A stretch of DNA of 64,000 bases from WHTK01 sp963711035 (GTDB lineage Bacteria; Chloroflexota; Dehalococcoidia; DSTF01; WHTK01). Position 1 is the first letter of the stretch. Every line of letters begins with the position of its first letter. This document shows positions 29,035 to 37,953 of this stretch, one piece after another. The notes under the pieces were generated by a model. The model saw only the letters and a program-made list of their open reading frames with translations, did no database searches and was not told the origin of the DNA. Where the stretch lies: NCBI GenBank assembly GCA_963711035.1, contig CAVQCN010000003.1:310001-374000 (forward strand). The letters run 5' to 3'. The position numbers and the translations under genes are program-made.

Positions 29035-29071
29035 AAGGGACCGGGTCGATTCGACCCGGTCCCTTTGTATT
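29035..29071 (+). terminator. Terminator after the 28510-29013 gene
   Basis: AAGGGACCGGGTCG (29035-29048), loop ATT, CGACCCGGTCCCTT (29052-29065), then TGTATT; 14 perfect pairs. Confidence 0.9.
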
Positions 29072-29085
29072 CCCGCCGTTCCGTT

Positions 29086-29252
29086 GTCATTCTGAGCGCA
29101 GCGAAGAATCTCCCTCGGACGGCACACCGTCCGTGAGATAGCGTCGCCGTTGTCCCGAGGTTGCTTCGCTGTCGCTCGCAATGACGCTGGTCACATCGTT
29201 CGCCTGACGTTTTGTCATTGCGAGCCATCGCGGCAGCGAGGCGTGGCAATCT
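29086..29252 (+). repeat. Three family A repeat units in alternating orientation
   Basis: GTCATTCTGAGCGCAGCGAA (29086-29111, the ATTCT...AGAAT subtype), an inverted unit TTGCTTCGCTGTCGCTCGCA (about 29157-29184), and a third direct unit at 29214-29252. The alternation resembles BIME mosaics of REP elements. Confidence 0.8.
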
Positions 29253-29350
29253 GGGGTGGTGGGATACGGAACGTCCTGGTGAATCACCGGCATCTTCCCG
29301 CGGTCGGAACCACGCCGGGACGGAGCTGAAGCTTCGTCCCTACGATCGTG

Positions 29351-30523
29351 CTAGGGCTGCGTCGGCAGGATCAGCGCGAGGCTGGCGGTGAAGCCGTGCA
29401 GGAAGTTGTGGCCGCCGACGGGACCGATCTCGCCGTTGCAGAAGAAGCCGGCCACCGGCAGCGGGCCGAGCACCTCCTCCATCTTCTGCACGTCGTGGCC
29501 GGCGGTGCCGAAGAGGCCGGCGCCGCGGCCGTTGCAGCAGCAGAGCAGCGCACCGACCGGCGTCTGCTCCGCCAGGTCGCGGCGGGCCAGCGTCAGCAGC
29601 TCGCTGAGGTCTTCGTCGGCCGCCTGCGGGTCGCGTAGCTGGAACTGCAGCGTCTGGCCGACGCGCGGCCAGGCGCCGACCGCGATGGAGCCGTTCTGCT
29701 GGTCGACGCCGACCAGGTTGCGGATCAGGAAGTCGCCGCGGCCGAACTCGTCGCGGTACTCGTTCATGGCGAGGCCGACGAGCAGGTTGCTGCGGGCGCG
29801 CTCCTGCGTCTCGGGCGGCAGGGCGCGGAAGGTGTCGTACAGCACCTCCAGGGCCGGCTTCATGCCGATGGTCTCGATGATGTTGCCGTTGACGCCCGTG
29901 ATCGTCCACGCCTCGCCGATCGGCGCCGCGCCCTGCGACACGACCGACTTTGCCGTGTAGGCGCCGCCGATCGCCAGCCCCACGGCGCCTTCGTTCACCA
30001 CTTCGCCGTCGAGGAACAGGTACGTGCCGCGCACCCGCATGTCGCCGGAAGCGAGGCCGCCGACCAGCGAGACGCCCGGGTACAGCTCCGACATGAACTC
30101 GATGAGGCGCTCGCTGTCCAGCGTGAACGGGTCGGCGAAGAGCAGCCAGGCGTTGACCTCGTCCACGGCCGGCAGGCCGGGCACCGAGGCGCCGTTGTCC
30201 GCGATGTCGGCCTGCGTCAGCCGCACGGTGCGCAGGTCGGCGCCGGGCAGCGAGAAGAGCTGCAGGGAGATGGCCGGCTCGTTCTCGATCTCACGGCCGG
30301 GGCCGATGATGCCGCCGCCGGAGCAGCCGACGACGATGCGGGCGCCCGTGACGCGCTGCACCTCCGGGATGAGGTCGTGGTAGTCGAGCGCGTAGGAGGA
30401 GCTGGCGAAGAGCAGGGCCAGGTCGACGCTCTCGCCGCCGCCGATCATCGTCAGCTGGCGCTGCAGGTCCAGCAGCACCTCCTGCCAGTCGGTCCCGGTC
30501 GCGATCGCCGCTTCTGCTCTCAT
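29351..30523 (-). CDS. FIST domain signal-transduction protein
   Basis: 390 residues with FIST N (about 25-220: VDLALLFASSSY, VVGCSGGGIIGPG, VSLVGGLASGDM) and FIST C (about 220-380: ETIGMKPALEVLYD, GALLCCCNGRGAGLFG, VAGFFCNGEIGPVGG). FIST proteins are thought to bind small ligands such as amino acids and act as sensory modules. This is the stand-alone form with no kinase or chemoreceptor fused or adjacent. Confidence 0.9.
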   Translation of the reverse strand: MRAEAAIATGTDWQEVLLDLQRQLTMIGGGESVDLALLFASSSYALDYHDLIPEVQRVTGARIVVGCSGGGIIGPGREIENEPAISLQLFSLPGADLRTVRLTQADIADNGASVPGLPAVDEVNAWLLFADPFTLDSERLIEFMSELYPGVSLVGGLASGDMRVRGTYLFLDGEVVNEGAVGLAIGGAYTAKSVVSQGAAPIGEAWTITGVNGNIIETIGMKPALEVLYDTFRALPPETQERARSNLLVGLAMNEYRDEFGRGDFLIRNLVGVDQQNGSIAVGAWPRVGQTLQFQLRDPQAADEDLSELLTLARRDLAEQTPVGALLCCCNGRGAGLFGTAGHDVQKMEEVLGPLPVAGFFCNGEIGPVGGHNFLHGFTASLALILPTQP

Positions 30524-30669
30524 CGTGCGCCTCCTCCCTGCATAGTAGCCCTTCGTTTGAGGGAATAGGAGGAGCCGCGAGCACCGATAGGTTCTTAGAA
30601 ACTCTTCGGACCTTCCGTGCGTATACTGCGCATGGGACTACTTGAAGGCGAGCATACGACGCGATCGCC

Positions 30670-31112
30670 ATGCGACGTCGGAAATTGCCCAAACATGGCA
30701 GTGGCGCTCATACGCGACTTGCGGAGACTTGGACTGAGTCTAGGGACGCAAGTACCTCAGCAAGCGCGGGAAGTTCGTCTGCCCGGACGATTCGGGTGTC
30801 ATCCGCTCCGATTGTTAGGAATCCGTTTCTATTCGGTCTCTCGATCGCAAAAATCGTTTTCATCAGCAGGGACGATAGCCACTCAGTGTATTTGGTCCGT
30901 ACGCGTTTCCAGGCGGCAATGTTGGCGATCGGGGCGATATTCTGGTTACGCAATCAATGGCGCTATGGTAGTCAGTTAGACGCACGCCATGAAGCAGTGA
31001 GAAAGCCTCCGGAGAGAGAAATGTTGAGCGCACTATCGAGCTTTGGGACTATGAATGGATGAAGGTTGTTGCGGCATTAACGACCGTTGACAATCGACTA
31101 CGGGATGCATGA
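30670..31112 (+). pseudogene. Possible decayed gene with one frameshift
   Basis: The first frame yields a stretch such as RFQAAMLAIGAIFWLRNQWR and runs out at 31062. Near 31020 a different frame takes up a protein-like sequence (ERTIELWDYEWMKVVAALTT) to TGA 31112. Joining the frames gives about 147 residues. No family was recognised, and a minus-strand ORF covers part of the same DNA, so this is only a suggestion. Confidence 0.25.
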
Positions 31113-31725
31113 TTCAATCTTCCACCGGTGTTACGATGTAATCTCAGCGTGCCTTGAAAGCTTGGGAACCAGCGATAGTGTCACGAGATGGAAGCTGCTT
31201 ACATCTATCAGATGTTCACATTCATTATCGCTGAGACTAGCTGAATGGACGCTCTCAGGGAGTTCAACGGGAAGATAAGCGGGCACTGAACGATTACTGA
31301 ATCGTCTGCGTCATTGCGTCTGATGCGCAGTTCAGCCCGGATTCCGATTTCGTGTGCTCCTCGTGAAGTGCCGGCGAATCATCCAGAGTCAGCCGACCCC
31401 GCTGCGTTTCATAAGCCATGATGACCTAACCGACCAGACCGGACGGCCTCGAAAGAGCTGTGAATCTAGTCAAGACAAGAACATTGAGGCAACGACGCGG
31501 AATGTTACTCCCTGCGCCGTCGTGCGTCGGTTCAGGAGGTCGAACCGCGCCTCCGCATCCTCTACGCAGGCTCAAATTCTTTCGGTACCGCGTGACGCAA
31601 GCCGAGTCGTCAATACTGCCATTTCGATAAGCCCATTGTGTACACCGAGCTTGGCAACGATAGGGTGCAACAGAATAGTCACGGGTGGACACGGGAAAAT
31701 GAAGTCAAATGTAGCCCCCTCTCGT

Positions 31726-31754
31726 TTGACACCCCCGGAGGGCGCTTCGATACT
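31726..31754 (+). promoter_or_regulatory. Promoter of the flavin reductase-like gene
   Basis: TTGACA (31726-31731), 17-nt gap, GATACT (31749-31754). Confidence 0.75.
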
Positions 31755-31783
31755 GGGATCAGCCCTGCAAACGAGAGGATTCC

Positions 31784-32341
31784 ATGCAAGAACACCCAGA
31801 TCTGCCCTTCGTGCCGCGCCGCGTCGACATCGACCCGATTGTCGAGGCGCTGGAGACCTTTCCCTACGCCCTCTACATCGTCGGGTCGCGCGGCTCCGAC
31901 AACGTCAACGGCATGATGGCTGACTGGTGTATGCAGGTCTCGTTCGAGCCGCGCCTGGTCGCCGTGTCGCTGGAGCGCAGCAGCACGACGCTGCGCAACC
32001 TGCGCGAGACCAACGTCTTCACCGTCAACGTCCTGCGCTCGAACGGCGTGGAGCTGGCGCGCAAGTTCGCCCAGCCGCGCAACGCCTCGAAGATCCAGGG
32101 CCGGTCCGAGACCGCCAGCGCCGTCATCTACGACAAGCTGGCGGGCGTCGCCCACACGCCGGGCGAGTTCACCAACTGCCCCATCCTCGACGAGGCGCTG
32201 AGCTTCATCGAGTGCGAAGTGCAGCAGTTCGTCGAGGCCGGCGACCACGTCGTCGCCATCGGCCTCGTCATCAGCGGCGCCGTCATCAACCACGGCGAGC
32301 CGCTGACGTCGCACGCCCTCGGCTGGTCGTACGCGGGCTGA
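31784..32341 (+). CDS. Flavin reductase-like domain protein
   Basis: 185 residues of the FMN-binding split-barrel flavin reductase-like family: FPYALYIVGSRGSDNVNGMMADWCMQVSFEP, LVAVSLERSSTTLRNLRET, FTVNVL, and the late SFIECEVQQFVEAGDHVVAIG that closes the barrel. Members reduce FMN or FAD with NAD(P)H, often supplying a monooxygenase. A luciferase-like oxidoreductase on the same strand 240 nt downstream could be a partner. SD GAGAGGA precedes the ATG. Confidence 0.88.
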   Translation: MQEHPDLPFVPRRVDIDPIVEALETFPYALYIVGSRGSDNVNGMMADWCMQVSFEPRLVAVSLERSSTTLRNLRETNVFTVNVLRSNGVELARKFAQPRNASKIQGRSETASAVIYDKLAGVAHTPGEFTNCPILDEALSFIECEVQQFVEAGDHVVAIGLVISGAVINHGEPLTSHALGWSYAG

Positions 32342-32496
32342 CGAGCAGTCAGCCTAGGTCAGCCGTCAGGTGATCAGCCGGAAGATCTCTCCGCTCAAAC
32401 TCGAACGGAGTTGTTCGTTGAGATTAGAGGGCCTTAGCCCTTAGTCTTGCTGCGAGCAGCGGGAGGGCCAATCGCTGACGCTGAAATGCCGATGAT

Positions 32497-32578
32497 GTTG
32501 CCCTCACCCCAACCCTCTCCCAGAGGGCGAGGGGGCTAATCGCTGAAAGCTGCAGGCTGACAGCTGAGAGCTGGAGGA
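32497..32578 (+). repeat. Intergenic repeat: CCCTCACCCC/GAGGGGG hairpin and degenerate GCTGA tracts
   Basis: CCCTCACCCCAACCCTCTCC is followed by AGAGGGCGAGGGGG, a self-complementary unit, then imperfect GCTGAAAGCTGCAGGCTGAC tracts running up to the SD GGAGGAGAC of the next gene. Confidence 0.55.
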
Positions 32579-32584
32579 GACGAC

Positions 32585-33529
32585 ATGATCGGCGTGTACA
32601 TCCAGGAACCGGACGCAAAGACGATGGTCGAGACGATCCGCGTCGCCGAGACGAAGGACGTGCCCGCCTTCTGGCTGACGATGGGCGGCACCAGCGCGGA
32701 CGCAACGACCGTTTTCGGCGCCGTGGCGATGGTGACGGAGCGCATCAAGCTCGGTACGTCGATTATCCCGACGTGGCCGCGACATCCCGTCGCGCTGGCG
32801 CAGCAGGCGATCGCGCTGGCATCGCTGGCGCCGGGGCGTTTCCGTCTCGGCATCGGCCCCAGCCACCACACGAGCATGGGCGAGATCTTCGGCGTCGAGT
32901 ACAAGCGGCCGCTGAGCAACCTGCGCGAGTACCTCACCGTGCTGACGACGCTGCTCAAGACCGGCGAGGTCCACTTCGACGGTCGCTTCGCCAAGACAGA
33001 CGTCAAGCTGCCGGGCCCGGTCGACGTGCCGGTGATGGCCTCGGCCCTGCGCCCGGCCTCGTTCGAGCTGTGCGGTGAGCTGGCGGACGGCGCCATCAGC
33101 TGGGTCTCGCCGTGGCCCTACCTGCGCGACACGGCGCTGCCGGCCATGAAGCAGGCAGCCGCTGCCGCCGGCCGGACGGCGCCGCCGCTGATCGCGCACC
33201 AGCCCGTGTTCCTCGGCGCCAACAAGGAGGACATGCTGGAGCGCAGCCGCGCCATGCTGGGCCGCTACGCCACGCTGCCCAACTACCAGGGCATGATGGC
33301 CGCCTCCGGCCACGCCGAAGTGACGTCCGGCACCATCGACCCGTTCCTCGAGTCGCTGGTCGTTTGGGGCAACGACGACGCCATCGTCGAGCAGCTAGGC
33401 ACGCGAATGGCCGAGGGCGCCGGCGAGATCATCGTCCATCCCGTCTTCGCCTCGGGCGACAACACGACGGCCTACCACGAGCGCGTCTTCGAGCTGGTCG
33501 CCGAGGCCAACCGCGCCGTCGCCCGTTGA
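32585..33529 (+). CDS. Luciferase-like (LLM class) flavin/F420-dependent oxidoreductase
   Basis: 314 residues of the luciferase-like fold: VAETKDVPAFWLTMGGTSAD, IKLGTSIIPTWPRHPVALAQQAIALASLAPGRFRLGIGPSH (family signature at about residues 57-97), VPVMASALRPAS. A strong SD GGAGGAG lies 6-9 nt before the ATG. Cofactor (F420 or FMN) and substrate are unknown; the nearby flavin reductase-like gene is consistent with an FMN-linked system but does not prove it. Confidence 0.88.
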   Translation: MIGVYIQEPDAKTMVETIRVAETKDVPAFWLTMGGTSADATTVFGAVAMVTERIKLGTSIIPTWPRHPVALAQQAIALASLAPGRFRLGIGPSHHTSMGEIFGVEYKRPLSNLREYLTVLTTLLKTGEVHFDGRFAKTDVKLPGPVDVPVMASALRPASFELCGELADGAISWVSPWPYLRDTALPAMKQAAAAAGRTAPPLIAHQPVFLGANKEDMLERSRAMLGRYATLPNYQGMMAASGHAEVTSGTIDPFLESLVVWGNDDAIVEQLGTRMAEGAGEIIVHPVFASGDNTTAYHERVFELVAEANRAVAR

Positions 33530-33548
33530 CGGCCGGGCTGCCGAGCCA

Positions 33549-33899
33549 TTGCTGAGCCTGAGCCGTCTCCAGCAGGAGCGGGGCGGGTTGCTCGCCGCGC
33601 TGGCCGTCGCCTACGGCGTGCTGGCGACGGTCGTCGACAACCTTTACGTGGCGACGCTGGACAGTACCCGCTGGGCCGCGGGCCTGCTCGTCACCGACGT
33701 CTTCCTCTACGCGTGGCTGGCCGTGTTCGTCTGGATGGGCCTGCGCTGGCCGAAACAGCGGGCCAAGCTCTTCCTCTCCGGCGTGATCCCGATCGGACTG
33801 CTGGCATTCACGCTGCTCTTCGCCTGGCCTATCCACCTGCCGGCCGTGCTGCTCATGGCCGTCGCGATCTACCAGGCGCGCATCACGTTCGTCGCGTAG
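33549..33899 (+). CDS. Hypothetical four-helix membrane protein
   Basis: 116 residues, four hydrophobic segments (about 14-32, 43-64, 74-94, 97-112). The start TTG 33549 is tentative; it begins 19 nt after the preceding gene with no clear SD. No family was recognised. It is convergent with the reductase gene that follows. Confidence 0.55.
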   Translation: MLSLSRLQQERGGLLAALAVAYGVLATVVDNLYVATLDSTRWAAGLLVTDVFLYAWLAVFVWMGLRWPKQRAKLFLSGVIPIGLLAFTLLFAWPIHLPAVLLMAVAIYQARITFVA

Positions 33900-33904
33900 C
33901 CGCT

Positions 33905-34462
33905 TCAGGCCTTCGTGCGGTAGTGCACGTAGACGGTGCCGTTGGCAAAGCGGCGCTCGTCGAGCAGCTCGAGCTCCAGGCGCAAGTCGCGTGGCAGCCA
34001 GTTGGTGCCGCCACCGACCACAACCGGCACCGCGATCAGGTGCAGCTCGTCTACCAGCCCGGCATGAAGCGCTTCTGCTGCCAGGGTTGGTCCGCCGATC
34101 GTCAGGTCGCTCGTTGAGTCCGCTTTCAAGCTCCGGACGGCCTCAGGGTCGAAGGTGCGCTCGATGCGGGTGTGCGGCGTGGTCGCTTCCTGCAGCGTGT
34201 GCGAGTAGACGATCTTGTCGGCGGCGCGCCAAATCGCGGCGAAGTCCTGGATGACAGCTGGTTCGCCTTCGGTGGGCAGCGTCTCCCACACGGACAGCAC
34301 CTCGTACATGCGGCGGCCGTAGAGGTGGGTGCCGATCGGCCGCACGAGGTCGTTGACGAAGGCGTGCACCTCTTCGTCCGGCGCTGCCCACTCGAAGCTG
34401 CCGCTGGCATCGACTACGTAGCCGTCCAGCGATGCGATGGCAGCGTAGATGAGTTTTGCCAC
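33905..34462 (-). CDS. Dihydrofolate reductase/RibD C-terminal domain family protein
   Basis: 185 residues of the RibD_C/DHFR-like fold: AKLIYAAIASLDGYVVDASG, HLYGRRMYEVLSVWETLP, SDLTIGGPTLAAEALHAGLVDELHL, PVVVGGGTNWLP. Related to bacterial YwjB/YyaP-type NADPH reductases, not to FolA. The GTG 34462 start lies 5 nt after the ggt stop, so the two genes are co-transcribed; the longer ORF would run back into ggt. Confidence 0.85.
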   Translation of the reverse strand: MAKLIYAAIASLDGYVVDASGSFEWAAPDEEVHAFVNDLVRPIGTHLYGRRMYEVLSVWETLPTEGEPAVIQDFAAIWRAADKIVYSHTLQEATTPHTRIERTFDPEAVRSLKADSTSDLTIGGPTLAAEALHAGLVDELHLIAVPVVVGGGTNWLPRDLRLELELLDERRFANGTVYVHYRTKA

Positions 34463-34467
34463 GAGGG

Positions 34468-36108
34468 CTACATTCCCAGCGCCGAGCCTTCGCCGCGCAG
34501 GTCTGAGCCGAGGGCCCAACCGCCTGTCGCGACCTGGCCGATGACCTGCGTGCGCGACAGCGTGCCGTCCCATGCGGCCGTGAGGTTGACCTTGTGCCCG
34601 CGCGCCGCCAGCTCCTCGCGAACCGCAGGCGAGAAGCGCGATTCCATGACGAGCTCGCCGTCGCCGACCGTGGCCCAGCGGGGCGTATCGGCCGCGGTCT
34701 GCAGGTCGAGCCCCCAGTCGAGGGCGCCGCAGATCGTCTGCAGGTTGGACTGCACCTGGAAGTCGCCGCCCGGCGTGCCGCCGCCGATGACGAGGTTGCC
34801 GTCGCGGAAGACCATGAACGTGTTCAGCGTGTGGATGGTGCGCTTGCCAGGCTTGAGCACGTTGGCGTCGCCCGGGTTGAGGCTGAAGCCGCGCAGCCGG
34901 TTGTTCATCAGGACGCCGGTGCCGGGAACGACGAAGCCGCTGCCCCAGGCAGAGAAGACGCTCTGGATGAAGGCAACTGCCATCTCCTCGTCGCCGACGA
35001 CGAACTCGGTGGTGTCTGAGGGCAGCAGCGCCGGTCCAGGACGGCCGGCGCGCTTCATGTCGATCTCGGCGGCGCGCTTGCGGGCGTGCTCCTTCGACAG
35101 CAACTGCTCGGCCGGGACGCTCTCGACCTCCGGGTCGGCGCTGTAGCGGCGGCTATCGGCGAAGGCGAGCTTCGTCGCCTCCAGCATGACGTGCACGGCG
35201 TCGGCGCTGGTCGGGTGCCAGTCGGCCAGCGGGAACTGCTCGACGATGTTCAGCGCTTCGAGCAGGATGATGCCCTGCGACGGCAGCGCCTGCTCGTAGA
35301 CGTCGTGGCCGCGGTACGTGGTGACGAGCGGGTCGCTCCAGATCGCGACGGGCTGTTTCAGGTCCTCGAGATCGATGAGGCCACCCGAAGCGCGCATGCC
35401 TTCGGCGATCGCTTCGGCCGTGGCGCCCTCGTAGAAGCCCTCGCGCCCCTCGTCGCCGATGCGGCGCAGCGTCTCGGCCAGTTCGGGCTGGCGCAGGCGC
35501 TCGCCGGGCGCGTAGGGTGTGCGGCCGTCCTTGAGGAACACTTTGCGCAGCGTGTCGCCGTGCGACCCTGCCAGCCCAGGCAGCATCGTCATGGCGCCGG
35601 ACAGTCGCTGCGAGACGGGGAAGCCTTGCTCGCACAGTTCAATCGCCAGCTCCATCAGCTTGTCGAGCGGGAAGGTGCCGTAGGTGGTGCTGAGCTCCGC
35701 CCAGGCGCCAACCAGGCCTGGCACCGTGCTGGCGCGCGGGCCGCTGACGTCGATGCCGTTGGGGAAGGCGTCCGGCGTGGCGTTATGCGGCGCCAGCCCA
35801 CCGGCGTTGAGGCAGTTGACCGCCTCGTGGTTGCGGCGCCAGACCAGGGCGAAGGCGTCACCGCCGACCTGTGTCATGTAGGGCTTTACCACCGCGTTGA
35901 CGGCAGAGGCGGCGATGGCGGCGTCGGCCGCGTTGCCACCGCGCCGCCGGATGCTCAGCGCCGCCATCGTGGCGAGGGGATGGTCGGTGGCGACGGCAAA
36001 CGTCGCCCCGAAGACGGGGCCGCGGCGCGGCGCGTCGATGCCGTCATCGCTCCAGGAGCCCGGTACCGGCATCGCGCCCAGGTTTGCCAGGTCGACTTTC
36101 TCGGTCAT
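34468..36108 (-). CDS. ggt: Gamma-glutamyltransferase family protein
   Basis: 546 residues of the Ntn-hydrolase gamma-glutamyltransferase family: FAVATDHPLATMAALSIRRRGGNAADAAIAAS, LPSQGIILLEALNI, the self-cleavage/catalytic Thr region SDTTEFVVGD (about residue 365) and GGTPGGDFQVQSNLQTI. No signal peptide is apparent, so this is a cytoplasmic member; relatives include gamma-glutamyl hydrolases and acylases. It is followed closely by the RibD_C-like gene. Confidence 0.9.
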   Translation of the reverse strand: MTEKVDLANLGAMPVPGSWSDDGIDAPRRGPVFGATFAVATDHPLATMAALSIRRRGGNAADAAIAASAVNAVVKPYMTQVGGDAFALVWRRNHEAVNCLNAGGLAPHNATPDAFPNGIDVSGPRASTVPGLVGAWAELSTTYGTFPLDKLMELAIELCEQGFPVSQRLSGAMTMLPGLAGSHGDTLRKVFLKDGRTPYAPGERLRQPELAETLRRIGDEGREGFYEGATAEAIAEGMRASGGLIDLEDLKQPVAIWSDPLVTTYRGHDVYEQALPSQGIILLEALNIVEQFPLADWHPTSADAVHVMLEATKLAFADSRRYSADPEVESVPAEQLLSKEHARKRAAEIDMKRAGRPGPALLPSDTTEFVVGDEEMAVAFIQSVFSAWGSGFVVPGTGVLMNNRLRGFSLNPGDANVLKPGKRTIHTLNTFMVFRDGNLVIGGGTPGGDFQVQSNLQTICGALDWGLDLQTAADTPRWATVGDGELVMESRFSPAVREELAARGHKVNLTAAWDGTLSRTQVIGQVATGGWALGSDLRGEGSALGM

Positions 36109-36178
36109 GACGCCTCCTTCGCGGTGCGCCGATCATCCCCGCGCCCGCGTGGCGGTGTCAATATCGCTGCGTCCTCGT

Positions 36179-36333
36179 GGAACTGCGGGATGAATCCCGC
36201 GGCGTACGTAGTGCGGTTCATCGTGCTTGGCTGGGCCAAAGGTTGGCCGGCCTGGCGGCCCGGCATTCATGCCGCAGGGTCCGTCCACTACACGCGTGGC
36301 GCTGGCTCATGGTTCGAGAGCCTCACCATGAGC
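36179..36333 (+). repeat. Composite family B repeat
   Basis: Hairpin TGCGGGATGAATCCCGC (near 36185), the hairpin CGGCATTCATGCCG (near 36262), and the segment GGTTCGAGAGCCTCACCATG (near 36312) flanked by GGCTCAT/ATGAGCGG. The same order is seen at 39.42-39.55 kb. Confidence 0.8.
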
Positions 36334-36444
36334 GGATTCCTCACCACCCGGAACAGCGTGTGTGTCCCTTTTCTCCTCAATCGAACGATGGCGTACCATT
36401 CGCCTTAGCCGATTCGAAGCCGTAGACGCTAGCGGAGAAGAACT

Positions 36445-37953
36445 ATGACCAGCACCCTGCGAGACCTGCTCAACGCCGGCGCCGACCACCTGCCGGCCAT
36501 CGTCACCGTCGACGGGCACACGCTGACGCACGGCCAGCTGCGCGCCCAGATCGACCACCTGGCGGGGCAGCTGGCAGCGCTCGGTGTCGGCCGTGGCGAC
36601 CGCATCGGCCTCGTCCTGCCCAACGGGCCCGAGGCGGCGATCTCCTTCCTCGCGGCGGCCTGCTGCGCTACCGCGGCGCCGCTCAACCCGGCGTATCGCG
36701 AAGAGGAGTTTCGCTTCTACCTCGACGACCTGGGCGCGAAGGCGCTGATCACGCTGCCGGACGATGCGCCCGCCGCCCACGCCGCCGCACCTGCCTCGGC
36801 GTTGCGACTGCAGTGGCGCGGCGAGCCCGGCAGCTACTCGCTGTGGCACGACGGTGCGGAGGTCCAGCCCGCCGCACCCGTCTTCGCCGAACCGGCGGAC
36901 GTGGCGCTGGTGCTGCACACATCGGGCACGACGGCGCGCCCCAAGATCGTGCCGTTGAACCAGACGAACCTGGTGATCTCGGCCGGCAACATCATGAAGG
37001 CGCTGAACCTGACTCCCGCGGATCGCTGCCTGAACGTCATGCCGCTCTTCCACATCCACGGCCTCATCGGCTGCCTGCTGTCCTCGATGGCGGCGGGCGC
37101 GTCCATCGTTTGCAGCCCCGGCTTCGACGCCTTTCGCTTCTTCAACTGGATCGAGGAGACGAAGCCGAACTGGTATAGCGCCGTCCCTACGATGCACCAG
37201 ATGGCGCTGGCCCGTTCCTCCCGCCACGCCGACGTGATCAAGGCGAACCAGTTGCGCTTCATTCGCTCTTCGTCTGCTTCGCTGCCACCGACGGTGATGG
37301 CCGAGCTCGAGGAGACGTTCAGCGCGCCCGTCATCGAGGCGTACGGCATGACGGAAGCGACGCATCAGATGGCGACGAACCCGCTGCCGCCCGGCGAGCG
37401 CAAGCCCGGCTCCGTCGGCCTCGGCGCCGGCGTCGAGGTTGCGATCATGGACGACGAGGGCGATCTGCTGGACGCGGGCGTCGTCGGCGAGGTCGTCATC
37501 AAAGGTGGCAACGTTACGGCTGGCTACGAGAACAACCCGGACGCCAACGCGTCGTCATTCACGCACGGCTGGTTCCGCACCGGCGACCAGGGCTACCAGG
37601 ACGAGGACGGGTATCTCTTCCTGACCGGCCGCATCAAGGAGATCATCAACCGCGGCGGCGAGAAGGTCAGCCCGCGCGAGGTCGACGAGGTGCTGCTGCA
37701 GTTCCCGGGCGTCGCGCAGGCCGTCGCCTTCGGCATGCCGCACGAACGCCTCGGCGAGGAAGTCGCGGCCGCCGTCGTCCTGGCCGAGGGCGCTTCGGCG
37801 GACGAGAAGGCGCTGCGCGACCACGCCGCTCAGCACCTGGCCGACTTCAAGGTGCCGCGCTCGATCGTGATCCTGCAGGACATCCCCAAGGGGCCGACCG
37901 GCAAGATTCAGCGCATCGGCCTGGCCGAGAAGCTGGGCCTGGGCAAGAAGTGA
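36445..37953 (+). CDS. AMP-dependent acyl-CoA synthetase (oxalyl-CoA synthetase-like)
   Basis: 502 residues of the ANL superfamily. P-loop LHTSGTTARPKIVPLNQTN, A5 region EAYGMTEATHQMATN, A7 HGWFRTGDQGYQDEDGY, A8 hinge GRIKEIINRGGEKVSPREV, catalytic Lys in GPTGKIQRIGL. The segment MPLFHIHGLIGCLLSSMAAG resembles Pcs60/AAE3 oxalate-CoA ligases. It activates a carboxylic acid to its CoA thioester. A 4-nt overlap (GTGA) couples it to the ketopantoate reductase-like gene. Confidence 0.88.
   Translation: MTSTLRDLLNAGADHLPAIVTVDGHTLTHGQLRAQIDHLAGQLAALGVGRGDRIGLVLPNGPEAAISFLAAACCATAAPLNPAYREEEFRFYLDDLGAKALITLPDDAPAAHAAAPASALRLQWRGEPGSYSLWHDGAEVQPAAPVFAEPADVALVLHTSGTTARPKIVPLNQTNLVISAGNIMKALNLTPADRCLNVMPLFHIHGLIGCLLSSMAAGASIVCSPGFDAFRFFNWIEETKPNWYSAVPTMHQMALARSSRHADVIKANQLRFIRSSSASLPPTVMAELEETFSAPVIEAYGMTEATHQMATNPLPPGERKPGSVGLGAGVEVAIMDDEGDLLDAGVVGEVVIKGGNVTAGYENNPDANASSFTHGWFRTGDQGYQDEDGYLFLTGRIKEIINRGGEKVSPREVDEVLLQFPGVAQAVAFGMPHERLGEEVAAAVVLAEGASADEKALRDHAAQHLADFKVPRSIVILQDIPKGPTGKIQRIGLAEKLGLGKK

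Larger units (their letters stand above)
30524..31783. other. 1.26-kb low-coding stretch
   Basis: Lower in GC than its surroundings and lacking any long convincing ORF. It contains a possible decayed gene (30670-31112), a minus-strand ORF at 30708-30953 that overlaps it, and a TATACT box at 30622-30627. It may be remnant DNA. Only the 3' end has a clear function, the promoter for the next gene. Confidence 0.5.

Noticed and set aside
30617..30979. 120-residue plus-strand ORF after a TATACT box
   Set aside because: The translation lacks any recognisable pattern and overlaps two other ORFs; the region is treated as low-coding.
36300..36333. tRNA-like element suggested by GGTTCGAGA
   Set aside because: The T-loop-like motif belongs to family B repeats; no acceptor or anticodon arm can be formed.
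35086..36408. 440-residue plus-strand ORF opposite gamma-glutamyltransferase
   Set aside because: No recognisable domain, and it runs through a dispersed repeat at its end.
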